Of a stretch of DNA of 64,000 nt, positions 7,246 to 17,300 are shown piece by piece. Under the pieces are notes generated by a model. That model had not been told where the DNA came from. It did no database searches and saw only the letters and a list, made by a program, of their open reading frames with translations. This stretch comes from Rivularia sp. PCC 7116. GTDB lineage: Bacteria; Cyanobacteriota; Cyanobacteriia; Cyanobacteriales; Nostocaceae. Numbering within the stretch: the stretch's first letter is position 1; each line of letters begins with the position of its first letter. A program made the translations under genes and the position numbers. The stretch covers positions 7,225,001 through 7,289,000 of the forward strand of contig NC_019678.1 in NCBI RefSeq assembly GCF_000316665.1. The letters run 5' to 3'.

Positions 7246-10230
7246 TCATCTCCCCGATACGGGAATTTCAATTACGAATTCTGCACCTTTGCCAATTTTA
7301 GAATTGCAATAAAGTTTACCACCGTGTTTTTCGACAATAATTTGGTAGCTAATAGATAGCCCTAGCCCGGTTCCTTGTCCGACATCTTTAGTGGTAAAAA
7401 ATGGGTCAAACAATTTGGAAATAAAAGCTTGGGGAATTCCTAATCCATTGTCAGCAATACGAATCGCTATCCATTGCTCGGATAATTGTTCAGATATAAG
7501 TTCTGTACTAATTTTTATTTGACTGGGCTTGTTATTAATCGATTCTATGCTGCGTTTTTGATTGTATTCGTCCAAAGCATCAATAGAATTAACTAAAATA
7601 TTCATTACGACTTGATTTAACTGTCCGGGATAGCATTTAACTAAGGGAAGAAGTGCATATTTTTTAATAACTTCTATTTCCGGAGAATTAGGTTTTTCCT
7701 TAAGACGATTTTGTAAAATCATTAAAGTCGAATCAATTCCCGAATGAATGTTAACTTCCTTGTATTCTGACTCGTCTAAACGTGAAAAATTGCGTAAAGA
7801 TAAAATAATTTCCCTAATTCTTCTCGTCCCTTCTTGCATAGATTCGAGTAGCTTAATGACATCTTCTTGAATAAAATATAATTCTATGTCTTCAATAAAG
7901 GCTGCAATTTCTTCTGGGGGGTGAGGATAGCAGTTTTGATATAATCCGAGTAATTTTAATAAATCTTCGACATATTGAATTGCAGGACTAATATTGCCGT
8001 GAATAAAGTTTGTTGGATTATTAATTTCATGAGCAACTCCTGCAACCATCTGTCCAATAGAAGACATTTTTTCGCTTTGCACTAATTGAGCTTGAGTACG
8101 TTTTAAGGTACCCAAAGCCTTTTTTAATTCTTGGGTTTGTTTTTGGAGTTTAATTTCGTTGCGTTTTCTTTCGCTAATATCTCTAACTACGGTTAACCCG
8201 TGAAGTTTACCGTTATAAGTGCAGCTTGTTCCTTTTATTTCAACATCCAATTTTGAACCATCTTTACGTACATCAACTGCTTGAGCATAAAACTTCTTTC
8301 CTTGTTGAATCTCTTGAGAGAACTGTTGAAATAAATAATGATAATCGGAATCGATAAAAACTGTCGGATGTAAGCCGATAAATTCTGATGGCGAATAACC
8401 ATGCATATCACAAGCAACAGGGTTAGCTTTGACTAATAAACCCGTTTCCAAATCATTAATCAATAACCCGTCGCTAACATTTTCAAAGATATGCCGATAT
8501 TGTTCTTCTTTTTGACTTAACTCTAGTTCTATCTGCTTGCGTTGGGTAATATCTGTAGTAGTAACAATTAACTTATAAATTCTATTTTGTATGTCTCGCA
8601 TGGGAGTAACAGCTATTAGCCACCATGTTTGAATATCATTTAATTCAAAAGTTTCTTCAAAATACTGAGTTTTACCTTTAGTTACACAATCACGATAGCG
8701 TTGATTGTAAATCGCAGCCATTTCTACAGGTAGCGCTTCTGTTACTGTTTTTCCCAGCATTGAAGCCATAGCCATAGGAGCATTTTTAGCCATTGCGGGA
8801 TTAAAATCTACAAAGCGAAACTCTTTACCAGCTTCTAACACTTCAAGAACAAAGATACCGTAATCAACACCTTCCCAAATACTTTGTAAAAACAGTTGTT
8901 GTTGCTCTACTTGCTCCTGAGATATTTTTTCTTTTGTAATATCAATAACGCAACCACACCAGATAATAGAGTTATCTTCTTCCATTCTTGGTTCGGAAAT
9001 ACCTTTCAACCACTTTGCTTTACCAGAGTCAGTAATAATTCGCCATTCACATTCCCATTTTTGAAGAGTTTGAGCAGAATCGACGATTTTTTGATTTACT
9101 AAAGCTATATCTTGGGGATGAATTAGCTCAAACAACATATCCGAATTTTCTAATGCTTGTTGCGGTTCAATTTCCCAAAGTAGCTTACACCCATCGGAAA
9201 CATAGTTAAAGGATTTATTACCGTCAGCTTGCAGGCAAAATTCATAAATCATCCCCGGTACGTTATCAGTCAATCGAGTTAATCTTAATTCTGTATCAAC
9301 TAATTGTTGAGTACGTTTTCTGACTCTCAGTTCTAATTCTTGATTTAACTCTTTTAGTTTAAATTCTGCTTGTTTATATTCGCTGATATCGCGTATATTG
9401 GCTAAAATTAAATCTCGCCCATTTAAATTTATCCGACGTAAGAATATTTCAACATCAAATATTTTTCCACTAGTATAATGTTTAGCTTTCCATTCAAAAA
9501 GTTTACTTTTCCCTGCAATTACTGTTCGCCAAATTTCTGGTAATTCTTCAAAAGGATTATCTGGGCTAGAGTAATCTGTTGCGATAGATAAGTTAATAGC
9601 TTCCTGATAATTTACTCCATACATTTGCAGCATTTTTTGATTGACATCAATAATGTTGCCATCTAAATCGTGGATAAAAATGGCATCATACACGCTATCA
9701 AATATAGTGCGTAAATTAGCTTCAGTTACCTTTCTTTGGGTTATATCAACTATACAGCCATACCAAACAATATAACCATCTGTATTTTTTTCTGGTTTAG
9801 AAAAGCTCTGCAACCACTTTTGTTTACCTGAAGGAGTCGTAATTCTAAATTCACATTCCCATGTTTGAAAATTTTGGGCAGATTCGATAAATATCTTTTG
9901 TAAAATTGCTGCATCATCCGGATAAATCATGTCAAATAAAATATCGGGATTTTGTTGCACCACTTCTGGAGAAACTTCCCAAATTGATTGACATCCACTG
10001 GAAACGTAAGGAAAAGAGATATTACCGTTTGGCTGAATCTGAAAGTTGTAAATTATCCCCGGAACATTATCGGCAAAATTATGTGATAAGTTGCAAGTCT
10101 GACATTTTACGTCTTGTGCTTCAGTTTTCTGGTAGGCATCTTCTAATTTTTTAACTCGATCGCGCAGTGAAATAAGTTCTGCCTGCATTTGTTCGTATAC
10201 ATGTTTATCAACGGTAATAGTTTCTTTCAT
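7246..10230 (-). CDS. Multi-PAS sensor histidine kinase (five PAS domains)
   Basis: A soluble sensor kinase of 994 residues with no membrane segment. After a short coiled coil, five PAS domains occupy roughly residues 50-690, several closing with the PAC-type ending GCIVDITQRK. The first and third are clearly duplicates of each other (DNVPGIIYNF / DNVPGMIYEF; WECEFRI / WECEWRI). The dimerisation domain has its phospho-acceptor His near residue 730 in GVAHEINNPTNF, the H-E-I-N-N type. The ATPase domain runs from about 865 to 990 (NILVNSIDAL, DNGLGIP, GTGLGLSIS). There is no receiver domain and no adjacent response regulator, so its partner is unknown. Heme, flavin or a small ligand could bind the PAS domains; this cannot be told here. 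Confidence 0.88.
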   Translation of the reverse strand: MKETITVDKHVYEQMQAELISLRDRVKKLEDAYQKTEAQDVKCQTCNLSHNFADNVPGIIYNFQIQPNGNISFPYVSSGCQSIWEVSPEVVQQNPDILFDMIYPDDAAILQKIFIESAQNFQTWECEFRITTPSGKQKWLQSFSKPEKNTDGYIVWYGCIVDITQRKVTEANLRTIFDSVYDAIFIHDLDGNIIDVNQKMLQMYGVNYQEAINLSIATDYSSPDNPFEELPEIWRTVIAGKSKLFEWKAKHYTSGKIFDVEIFLRRINLNGRDLILANIRDISEYKQAEFKLKELNQELELRVRKRTQQLVDTELRLTRLTDNVPGMIYEFCLQADGNKSFNYVSDGCKLLWEIEPQQALENSDMLFELIHPQDIALVNQKIVDSAQTLQKWECEWRIITDSGKAKWLKGISEPRMEEDNSIIWCGCVIDITKEKISQEQVEQQQLFLQSIWEGVDYGIFVLEVLEAGKEFRFVDFNPAMAKNAPMAMASMLGKTVTEALPVEMAAIYNQRYRDCVTKGKTQYFEETFELNDIQTWWLIAVTPMRDIQNRIYKLIVTTTDITQRKQIELELSQKEEQYRHIFENVSDGLLINDLETGLLVKANPVACDMHGYSPSEFIGLHPTVFIDSDYHYLFQQFSQEIQQGKKFYAQAVDVRKDGSKLDVEIKGTSCTYNGKLHGLTVVRDISERKRNEIKLQKQTQELKKALGTLKRTQAQLVQSEKMSSIGQMVAGVAHEINNPTNFIHGNISPAIQYVEDLLKLLGLYQNCYPHPPEEIAAFIEDIELYFIQEDVIKLLESMQEGTRRIREIILSLRNFSRLDESEYKEVNIHSGIDSTLMILQNRLKEKPNSPEIEVIKKYALLPLVKCYPGQLNQVVMNILVNSIDALDEYNQKRSIESINNKPSQIKISTELISEQLSEQWIAIRIADNGLGIPQAFISKLFDPFFTTKDVGQGTGLGLSISYQIIVEKHGGKLYCNSKIGKGAEFVIEIPVSGR

Positions 10231-10636
10231 CGCTGCGATTTCTTACCTCTGTAAGCGTTATATAAAGACTCGTAGTTATAAAAATTTTGCTGCTATGTTC
10301 TGCTTTTGTAGTATTAACCGACCCTACAAAGATGACATTATCTGGCACAATAATCATAGGTAGCCATCGGCAGTCAAGAGTTATGACAAAATCAAAGGTA
10401 AATAACTTATTGAATGTTTTCGCAAAAAAAAATTAAAATCAGAATAAAATTATAAATAAACTCATATTTGAACGAATACCGTAAGAATACCCAATTATTA
10501 CTTATTCATTATTTATGTTTTTTTCTATCTGTTAATAAGATTTTTTTTGATTTATTTATAATAAATTGATAATAAACACATTCATGCTTAATCAATTCTT
10601 GGCACACCACTTTTGACTCTTAATTGTTAACTCATT
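10231..10636. other. AT-rich divergent promoter region
   Basis: 406 bases between the divergent five-PAS kinase and photolyase genes. It is strongly AT-rich, especially 10420-10580, with no repeat array, terminator or reading frame that I can support. It presumably holds both promoters. Confidence 0.5.
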
Positions 10637-12196
10637 ATGAACATACTTTGGTTTCGTAGAGATTTACGTTTGAGTGATAATGAAAGCGTCTTTAAAGCAG
10701 TTGCTAATAACGCTGAAGTATTGCCATGCTTTATTATCGATCCTTGGTTTTTTGAATGGAAGGATGTTGGTAAAGCGCGAGTTAGATTTTTGTTTGAATG
10801 TTTAGAAAATTTAGATGTTAACCTGCAAGAAATAGGAAGTAAGCTATTTATATTTGAAGGTAACTCGGTAGATGTTATACAAAATATTACCAAAGAACTC
10901 ATACAGAAATCCTATCAGCCAAAACTGTATTTTAACCGCGACGTGCAAGTTGAATATGGAGTTACAAGAGATAAATTAATTATCGATTTTTATCAACAAC
11001 AAAATTTAGAATGCTATATCGGTTTAAGTAACTTTATTCAACCGCAGGAATGTCGCGAAGAATGGTTTAACGAATACTATACTTATCAACGGAATTCCTT
11101 GTATCCAGCCCCAACTGATATTAATACACCAAAAATATCTTTCAAGTCTCCCCAACTAACAGTCAAAGAATTAAAACAGAAGTATAGCGTTTTTTGGGAA
11201 ACAGATAAAATATATTTTCCTGGTGGAGAAACAGAAGCAACAGCAGTATTAAACTCATTTCTCTCTAGCAGGTTTAAAGGATATCATTGGAAAGTTTCTC
11301 GCCCTTGGATGGCGCAAAAAAGAGCTACATCACACCTTTCTCCTCATCTTGCTTTCGGCACTGTTTCTACAAGGATGGTGTATCAAAAAACAAAAAAACG
11401 TGCCGAGGAACTAGAAAAACAGCCCAAAGCGGGATTTTCTTTAAAAGCGTTTCGCGATAGATTGCGATGGCATGATAGTTTTACGCAACGCCTGTACTCG
11501 CATCCAGAAATTGCTTATACTAATCGTTTTCCGGAATTTGACGAATATTATCAGCCAGATGAATTAACACCCGAAAAGCAAGAACTTTTTGAGGCTTGGT
11601 GTGAAGGCATGACAGGCTTCCCAATGGTAGATGCAAGTATGCGTCAATTAAAAAGAATGGGTTGGATGAACTTCCGAATGCGGGCAATGTGTGCGACTTT
11701 TTTAACAATCAATTGCGGTATTTCTTGGCATCATGGAGCCAAGCATTTTATGAATTGCTTGGTAGATGGAGATTTAGCTATTAATAATTGGCAGTGGCAA
11801 ATGCAAGCTGGAATTACCAATCCTCTGAGCGATACTTTTCGTATTTATAATCCTACTAAGAATTTACAAGATAAAGACCCAGAATTAAACTTTATCTACC
11901 ATTGGATTGAAGAATTAAGAGGTTATAGCTTACCAGAAATCATCGCTGGAGAATATATTAATTACAGCTACTATCCGCAACCAATAGTTGATTGGTCGCA
12001 AACACGTAAAGTTAATGGTAAAATTGTTTCCAATTTACGTAAGAAAGTCAAAGCAAGATTAATTTCTGAAAAAGGGGAAGAATACTACAATGCAACAGCG
12101 ACAAAGCGAACAGTAGAAAAGTATCGTGAATCCAAAGATAGACAATATCGCGAAGCTCAAGATAAACAAGCAAAAATTTTAAATGAAAACGGTTAA
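10637..12196 (+). CDS. Photolyase/cryptochrome family flavoprotein
   Basis: Predicted light-dependent DNA repair enzyme or blue-light receptor. The N-terminal alpha/beta photolyase domain begins with ILWFRRDLRLSDNES, the family hallmark. The FAD-binding helical domain contains RDRLRWHDSFTQRL, GMTGFPMVDASMRQLKRMGWMNFRMRAM, the DGDLAINNWQWQMQAG segment with the inner electron-transfer Trp, and FRIYNPT. The 519-residue length is somewhat long because of a charged C-terminal tail (KARLISEKGEEYYNATATKRTVEKYRESKDR). This lineage is common in cyanobacteria. Whether it repairs CPDs, repairs another lesion or only signals cannot be decided from motifs. The ATG follows a long AT-rich leader; it is divergent from the kinase upstream. 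Confidence 0.85.
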   Translation: MNILWFRRDLRLSDNESVFKAVANNAEVLPCFIIDPWFFEWKDVGKARVRFLFECLENLDVNLQEIGSKLFIFEGNSVDVIQNITKELIQKSYQPKLYFNRDVQVEYGVTRDKLIIDFYQQQNLECYIGLSNFIQPQECREEWFNEYYTYQRNSLYPAPTDINTPKISFKSPQLTVKELKQKYSVFWETDKIYFPGGETEATAVLNSFLSSRFKGYHWKVSRPWMAQKRATSHLSPHLAFGTVSTRMVYQKTKKRAEELEKQPKAGFSLKAFRDRLRWHDSFTQRLYSHPEIAYTNRFPEFDEYYQPDELTPEKQELFEAWCEGMTGFPMVDASMRQLKRMGWMNFRMRAMCATFLTINCGISWHHGAKHFMNCLVDGDLAINNWQWQMQAGITNPLSDTFRIYNPTKNLQDKDPELNFIYHWIEELRGYSLPEIIAGEYINYSYYPQPIVDWSQTRKVNGKIVSNLRKKVKARLISEKGEEYYNATATKRTVEKYRESKDRQYREAQDKQAKILNENG

Positions 12197-12353
12197 TAAT
12201 CCCCTACATTCATTTCAAATCAAATTTTTTGCCAGTATCATAACCTCGGTTTATTTCTAATTTCACAATCAAATAATGATGATTTGACGACTAGAAATCG
12301 GGGTTATTCGGACTTATTAAAAGTAGTGCAAGATACTAGTTTAAAAAAGTCTG

Positions 12354-12545
12354 TCATTCGTTTAACTCACCAACTTCAAAAGTTTGATTTTCTATTGTTA
12401 TTTTATCACCAGTAACTAACTTTCTTCCACGACGAGTTTCTAGAATACCGTTGACTTTGACAGCACCATCGACAATTAAATGCTTTGCTTGTCCGCCGGT
12501 TTGTACGATACCTAATAATTTTAAAAATTGGTCGAGTTTTATCAT
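12354..12545 (-). CDS. S4-domain RNA-binding protein (YbcJ-like)
   Basis: A 63-residue protein made almost entirely of one S4 RNA-binding fold: LDQFLKLLGIVQTGGQAKHLIVDGAVKVNG, then RRGRKLVTGDKITI. Length and order match the YbcJ/RlbA family of stand-alone S4 proteins, thought to bind structured RNA in the cytoplasm; the physiological role is not settled. It lies 49 bases downstream of the hybrid kinase gene start-to-end direction, on the same strand but after that gene's end on the map's left, and converges with the photolyase gene. It may be read through from the kinase, but no promoter is evident. Confidence 0.85.
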   Translation of the reverse strand: MIKLDQFLKLLGIVQTGGQAKHLIVDGAVKVNGILETRRGRKLVTGDKITIENQTFEVGELNE

Positions 12546-12594
12546 AATATTTTAATAGTTTTAACTACCAATTATTAATATCATACTTTCAAGG

Positions 12595-15447
12595 CTATGT
12601 GAAATATTGCATTAAAATTGATTCTAATTTGACAATACCAATTGGTTTACTTACAAAATCATTTGCCCCAGCTTGAATAAATTTATTTCTTGAATTATCA
12701 TCCTTGCTAGGTGTCATAACTATCACAATCGTACCTTCTAAAGCCGGAAGTTTTCGCAAAGCTGCAAGCAAATCCAAGCCATTGAAATTTCCTAATTGAA
12801 TATCTAGTAAAATCAAATGCGGTTGAAAAATACGAACTTTTTCTAAAAAACTTTTCCCATCTAATATCCACTCAACTTGATAACCTATTGTTTGTAAATA
12901 ATCTTGCAGCAGTCTACCAGTATGTTCGTCATCTTCTACTAAGACAATACGTTTATTATTTAGATTATTTCTATCACCTATATCATTATCAAGATAATGA
13001 ACTTTTGCTTCCCATTTGTTCATCTCCTTTTCTTCATCAAATTCACTATCGGGAATAAACAATGTAAATCTACTGCCTTTTTCAGGAGTTGATTCAACTG
13101 TTACATCTCCACCGTGCAAGCGAGCCAATTTGCGAGTTAAAGCTAAACCTAAACCAGTGCCCTCATACTGACGATTTAATCGAGAATCAAGTTGTTTGAA
13201 AGGTTCAAATAAATATTCAAAATGATGCGATTTGATACCGATACCAGTATCCGAGACTCGAAATGCAATCCCTTCAGGTAGCTTTATCACTTGTAAAGAT
13301 ACTTTACCTTCAGAAGTAAACTTAATTGCATTTGTAAGTAAATTCAATAACATTTGTTTGATTCTACGTTCATCCGCAACACAGGAATCTGCTCTTTTAT
13401 CGATGGCATAGGTTAACTCCAACCCTTTATTTTCAGCAAGTTCTCGTACCGTTGAGATAACGTATTTACATAAATCTTCTACTTGCAAAGGAAACAAGGA
13501 TAAATTTTCTTTTCCTGCTTCGACTTTTGACAAATCCAGAATATCATTGATTAATGATAATAAATGCACTCCACTGCTATAAATACAATCGATATACTCT
13601 CTTTGTTTATCATTCATTGAGCCAACTATTTCTTGTTGTAGCAACTGCGATAAACCCATAATTGCATTCAGAGGAGTTCTTAATTCATGACTCATAGTTG
13701 CCAAAAATTCGCTTTTAGCTCTACTGCCAACTTCTGCCGCTTCTTTACTTTCACGTAATTGTAATTCCGTTTCTTTACGCTCGCTAATGTCTTCGACAAT
13801 TGCAAGAAAAAATTTTGGCTTTCCGTTAGGGCGTGCAATCAAGGAAATGCTTAAATGAGTCCAAATTTTCTTATTCTTTTTGTGTAAAAGCTGTCTTTCA
13901 ATTTCCAAACCCTCAATGTTGCCCAGCATCAATTGCTTGTAATTTTCTACGTCATTGTTTTCAAAACAGAGATAGTTTGCAAAACTTTCGCCATGAAGCT
14001 CGTTAAAATTATATTCGAGCATTCTACAGAGCGCTGGATTTACATTGACAATTCTTCCTCTTATATCTACTAAGCAGATGCCCATAGAAGAGCGTTCAAA
14101 AATTGCCTTAAATTGTGCTTCGCTCTGCTGCAAAATTTTTTGTTCGGCTTTTGTTTTGCTCGCTTCTATTGCGAATGTAACAAAATCTGCGATAGAACTA
14201 GCAAAACTTTTCTCTTCTGATTTGCACTGATGCCAAGTATTGAGATTGTCATGACTGTATATAAAACATACTATACCCGCTATATTACCTCTAAGCCAAA
14301 CTGGTACATTTAAGACAGATGTGGTACCAAATGTGGCAATATAAAATTTAAATAGCTCTTGAGCTACATTTGTTTCTGCAATATTATCTAAATAATTTAT
14401 ACCTAAATCTAAAGCTGCAAAATAATTCGGGTAGTCTGGTTTTCTTAAAGTAATCGATTTTAAATGGCTGTTATCTTCATAACTATATAAATCTATATTT
14501 TTTAATTCAGAAAGTTCTTGATTGTACAACCAAACGCCAACTTGTTTAACATCTAAATTTAACCCAGCAGTTTGTATTATTTCCCGTACAGATTCACTTA
14601 TATCTCCTTGAGCAAAAGTTCTGCTGCTAGCTAGTTTTATCAGAATTTTGCTTTGATTTTTTAAGAGATTTTCTTTTTTTTGTAAAGCTGTTTCTACCCG
14701 ATTGCGTTCTGTAATATCTCTAACTGCTGCTACACGTATATTCTGAGAAAGATTGGAAATTGTTTTGCCTTGGATTTCTGCTAGGAATGTAGAGCCATCT
14801 TTTCTTTTAGCGGTAACTTGATACGGGCTTTCATTGCCACTCAAAATATTTTGACTAATTAATGCTTGCGATTCTGATGTAACTAATTCATACCCGTTTT
14901 TACCAATTAACTCTTCAACTTCGTAACCCGTCATCTGAGCTAAAGTATGATTTACATCTAAGATAATTCCTCTATCGTGTAGTATTATGCCTTCAAAAGT
15001 AGCTTCCGACAAAAAACGCCATTTCGCGTTTTCACTCTCTTGTATCTTGCCATCATCAAACTTTTTCCGTCTCTCGATTGCAGATATTATTGCCCGTCTC
15101 ACATGACTATTGCTGCGATCATTTATTACCGTTACTTCATCTGCTCCAAACCTAATAGCTTTTTGTAAAGCTGCTTCGTCTTCATTTTCACTCAACACCA
15201 CAATTGCAGTATTACTTAGCTGCGAACGAACTAAGGAAATACTGTCAAAATCTTGAATACTCCTCAAAGGTAAATCTAAAATAGCCGCGTCAATGGAATT
15301 AAACTTCAATACCGACTGAATATCAGACAAATCCTTTACTACACTCAATTGATGAGGCATAAGTCTTCTTTGCAGCCAATTGCTACTATTTTGTTTATTT
15401 TTTAACAGTAGAATACAATATTTATTTGATATCATGCTCGTCACCAA
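12595..15447 (-). CDS. Hybrid histidine kinase (receiver-like, PAS, GAF, PAS, kinase, REC)
   Basis: A soluble 950-residue hybrid kinase. It opens with a receiver-like domain (about 8-125) that keeps the Asp of AAILDLPL but lacks the usual acidic pair near its start, so phosphorylation there is doubtful. Then come a PAS domain (about 145-255), a GAF domain (265-420), a second PAS (440-560), a HisKA domain with phospho-acceptor His near 586 ([13 protein letters not shown]), an HATPase domain (680-795; [14 protein letters not shown]) and a C-terminal receiver (826-949; [16 protein letters not shown]). The last receiver looks functional. It probably feeds a phosphorelay, but no Hpt protein or output regulator is nearby. 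The ATG near 15447 is followed directly by the receiver fold, which supports this start. Confidence 0.88.
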   Translation of the reverse strand: MVTSMISNKYCILLLKNKQNSSNWLQRRLMPHQLSVVKDLSDIQSVLKFNSIDAAILDLPLRSIQDFDSISLVRSQLSNTAIVVLSENEDEAALQKAIRFGADEVTVINDRSNSHVRRAIISAIERRKKFDDGKIQESENAKWRFLSEATFEGIILHDRGIILDVNHTLAQMTGYEVEELIGKNGYELVTSESQALISQNILSGNESPYQVTAKRKDGSTFLAEIQGKTISNLSQNIRVAAVRDITERNRVETALQKKENLLKNQSKILIKLASSRTFAQGDISESVREIIQTAGLNLDVKQVGVWLYNQELSELKNIDLYSYEDNSHLKSITLRKPDYPNYFAALDLGINYLDNIAETNVAQELFKFYIATFGTTSVLNVPVWLRGNIAGIVCFIYSHDNLNTWHQCKSEEKSFASSIADFVTFAIEASKTKAEQKILQQSEAQFKAIFERSSMGICLVDIRGRIVNVNPALCRMLEYNFNELHGESFANYLCFENNDVENYKQLMLGNIEGLEIERQLLHKKNKKIWTHLSISLIARPNGKPKFFLAIVEDISERKETELQLRESKEAAEVGSRAKSEFLATMSHELRTPLNAIMGLSQLLQQEIVGSMNDKQREYIDCIYSSGVHLLSLINDILDLSKVEAGKENLSLFPLQVEDLCKYVISTVRELAENKGLELTYAIDKRADSCVADERRIKQMLLNLLTNAIKFTSEGKVSLQVIKLPEGIAFRVSDTGIGIKSHHFEYLFEPFKQLDSRLNRQYEGTGLGLALTRKLARLHGGDVTVESTPEKGSRFTLFIPDSEFDEEKEMNKWEAKVHYLDNDIGDRNNLNNKRIVLVEDDEHTGRLLQDYLQTIGYQVEWILDGKSFLEKVRIFQPHLILLDIQLGNFNGLDLLAALRKLPALEGTIVIVMTPSKDDNSRNKFIQAGANDFVSKPIGIVKLESILMQYFT

Positions 15448-15750
15448 TAGAGCAATTATGTGTTAATGAGGCAATTAAAGCATTATTTAGTGTCTCATGA
15501 TAAGCCACAATTATCTGAGAATATCAAAATAGCATTCATTTTTGCTACATTGAATCATTAAAAGCTTAGAGTCAAGCATGATAAGCATTGCTATCGCTAA
15601 TTTGTTTGATTCTTGCTGCATACTTTTACTAAATTTTAGCTGCCAATATTACTGTAAACTGCTTATATATTCAATAAATTAATACTATATTGCTGATATT
15701 TTAATCTTTAGATAGATTAATTTCATTATTGAAGCTGTTCTAAATTAGTA
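15448..15750. other. AT-rich divergent intergenic region
   Basis: About 300 bases between the hybrid kinase start and the small repeat element upstream of the B12-binding-like gene. No reading frame or RNA motif is supported. I looked for a cobalamin riboswitch because of the downstream gene and did not find its conserved box. Confidence 0.45.
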
Positions 15751-15866
15751 ATACCAATTCTGTATGAGGCTGCGCTTAATCGCCCTCAGCCTGGAAGGCT
15801 GGGGCTACTGAAACTAAGCCCGCCTACGCGGGCTAAATTAGGCGCATCTTTATAAAGAAATGGTAT
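15751..15866. mobile_element. MITE-like element, family A copy 1
   Basis: A 116-base non-coding element with imperfect terminal inverted repeats: left ATACCAATTCTGTAT, right the complement of ATACCATTTCTTTAT. Inside are two hairpins, CAGCC/GGCTG near 15787-15801 and AGCCCGC-CTAC-GCGGGCT at 15817-15834. A decayed second copy with the same order of blocks is at 43031-43154. It ends 27 bases before the start of the downstream gene, so it may supply part of its leader. Confidence 0.65.
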
Positions 15867-15893
15867 AAGTAGTTAATGTCTTCGAGTTGAGTC

Positions 15894-16832
15894 ATGACGA
15901 AAGACAGCACCAGAATAATTTCCTTGATTCCGAGCGGAACTGAAATATTAGCCGCCTTAGGTTTGACAAAAGCAATAGTCGGACGTTCCCATGAATGCGA
16001 TTTTCCTCCTGAGATTCTAAACCTTCCCGTTTGCACTCAAGCTAGATTAAATAGTAATGCCGATAGCGGCGAAATTCACAATCAAGTTAACGATTTATTA
16101 CAATCTGCTTTGAGTATTTATCAAATTAAAACAGATATTTTTGAGCAATTACAACCTACTCATATTATTACTCAAGACCAATGCGATGTTTGTGCTGTCA
16201 GTTTTGGAGAGGTGGAAAACGCTCTCAAAAGTCTGACTAATTCTTCTCCACAAGTCATTTCTCTACAGCCAGATGTTCTCAAAGATGTTTGGAACGATAT
16301 TAAGCGAGTTGCTCAAACTTTTAATGTGGATTCCGAGCCGCTATTAGAAAACTTACAGCATCGAATTCAAATAATTGACGATAAAACTCAGTCACTTTCT
16401 ACCGTCAATATTCCTACAGTCGGCTGTATTGAATGGACTCAACCTTTAATGAGTGCATCAAATTGGATTCCTGAATTGGTTAATTATGCCGGAGGAAAAG
16501 CTTTATTTAGTTCTATAGGTAAACCTTCCCAGCAATTTGGATGGGAAACTTTTGTAGAAGGCAATCCAGATATCATTATATTTATGCCTTGCGGTTTTGA
16601 TTTGAATCGCACTCGCACCGATGCCCAGCTATTGACTCAAAAACCTGAATGGATGCAGCTGCGGGCAGTAAAAAATGATCGAGTTTATATTACAGACGGT
16701 AATTCTTACTTTAACCGTCCCGGACCGCGTTTAGTAGATTCCTTAGAAATTTTAGCAGAAATTATTCATACGGAAATCTTTGAATACGGTTATCAAGGTA
16801 AAGCTTGGGAACAGTTAACAGTGAACAGTTAA
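15894..16832 (+). CDS. Cobalamin-binding (BtuF-like) periplasmic-binding-fold protein
   Basis: A helical-backbone substrate-binding protein of the family that binds vitamin B12 or metal chelates. The start (RIISLIPSGTEILAALGL), the central HECDFPPEI and QDQCDVCAVSFGEVE segments, and EGNPDIIIFMPCGF are typical of the cyanobacterial cobalamin-binding set. Unlike classical BtuF there is no signal peptide, and no BtuC or BtuD genes lie nearby, so a cytoplasmic role or a non-transport role is possible. The 3' end is unusual: the last residues (LTVNS) and the TAA stop are formed by CAGTTAA/CAGTGAA repeats. The start ATG at 15894 lies just after a MITE-like element. Confidence 0.75.
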   Translation: MTKDSTRIISLIPSGTEILAALGLTKAIVGRSHECDFPPEILNLPVCTQARLNSNADSGEIHNQVNDLLQSALSIYQIKTDIFEQLQPTHIITQDQCDVCAVSFGEVENALKSLTNSSPQVISLQPDVLKDVWNDIKRVAQTFNVDSEPLLENLQHRIQIIDDKTQSLSTVNIPTVGCIEWTQPLMSASNWIPELVNYAGGKALFSSIGKPSQQFGWETFVEGNPDIIIFMPCGFDLNRTRTDAQLLTQKPEWMQLRAVKNDRVYITDGNSYFNRPGPRLVDSLEILAEIIHTEIFEYGYQGKAWEQLTVNS

Positions 16833-16880
16833 CAGTGAACAGTTAACATTGAACAGTGAGCAGTTAACAGTGAACAGTGA
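16810..16880. repeat. Heptamer repeats forming the 3' end of the preceding gene
   Basis: About ten units of CAGTGAA/CAGTTAA. The first three lie inside the reading frame of the B12-binding-like gene, and one supplies its TAA stop at 16830-16832. The array seems to have expanded into the gene end. Confidence 0.85.
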
Positions 16881-16897
16881 AATATAATACCTTTAAT

Positions 16898-17191
16898 CTA
16901 TCCCCCATTACTATTTATCCATTTAATTAAAGGCTGTAAATTTTCTGGTATTGCGCTTTCTGTTACTGTCACGGTATGTTGCCTACAATCATCTTTCACT
17001 GTCAAAGTATATTGAAAGCGATCGCGCTGTTTGGAATCGGCGGCTATATATGCAGGTAAATCAAAGAAATTGGCTGAATCTATCAATATCTGAACTTGTT
17101 GGGCTTGCTCCTGCCGCAATTTAGCTGTATCAACCTCGATAGCTTTACTTATGCCAGCAAAACCACCGCTACGCTCTAAGGATATTAACAT
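16898..17191 (-). CDS. Emfourin-type inhibitor of the neighbouring M4 protease
   Basis: A 97-residue cytoplasmic-type protein (no signal peptide) resembling emfourin, the inhibitor encoded next to protealysin in Serratia. It begins MLISLERSGGFAGI, a start seen across this family, followed by a helical stretch and the block RFQYTLTVKDDCRQHTVTVTE, then a short C-terminal helix (LQPLIKWINSN). It follows the M4 protease gene on the same strand, in the same order as in Serratia, which strongly supports the pairing. The gap of about 100 bases is partly a heptamer repeat array. I infer that it binds and blocks the protease inside the cell; the fine inhibitory residues cannot be checked here. Confidence 0.8.
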   Translation of the reverse strand: MLISLERSGGFAGISKAIEVDTAKLRQEQAQQVQILIDSANFFDLPAYIAADSKQRDRFQYTLTVKDDCRQHTVTVTESAIPENLQPLIKWINSNGG

Positions 17192-17258
17192 TTTGATCGA
17201 ACATCAAACAGAGGAAGAGTAGAAGGAGTGGGAGTGGGAAAGGAATAATTTTACATAT

Positions 17259-17300
17259 TAACAGTTAACTGCTCACTGCTCACTGCTCACTGTTCACTGT
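17259..17300. repeat. Heptamer repeats at the M4 protease stop codon
   Basis: Units of CAGTGAG/CAGTGAA read on the minus strand. The protease frame ends GTTTTACAGTGA, so the TGA stop is part of the first repeat unit. The array fills half of the protease-emfourin gap. Confidence 0.85.

Noticed and set aside
15448-15893. Cobalamin riboswitch upstream of the B12-binding-like gene
   Set aside because: No conserved B12 box found; the hairpins seen belong to the MITE-like element.
16810-17300. Regular repeats that could suggest a CRISPR array
   Set aside because: Units are seven bases in direct tandem without unique spacers, as in STRR arrays; no cas genes are present.
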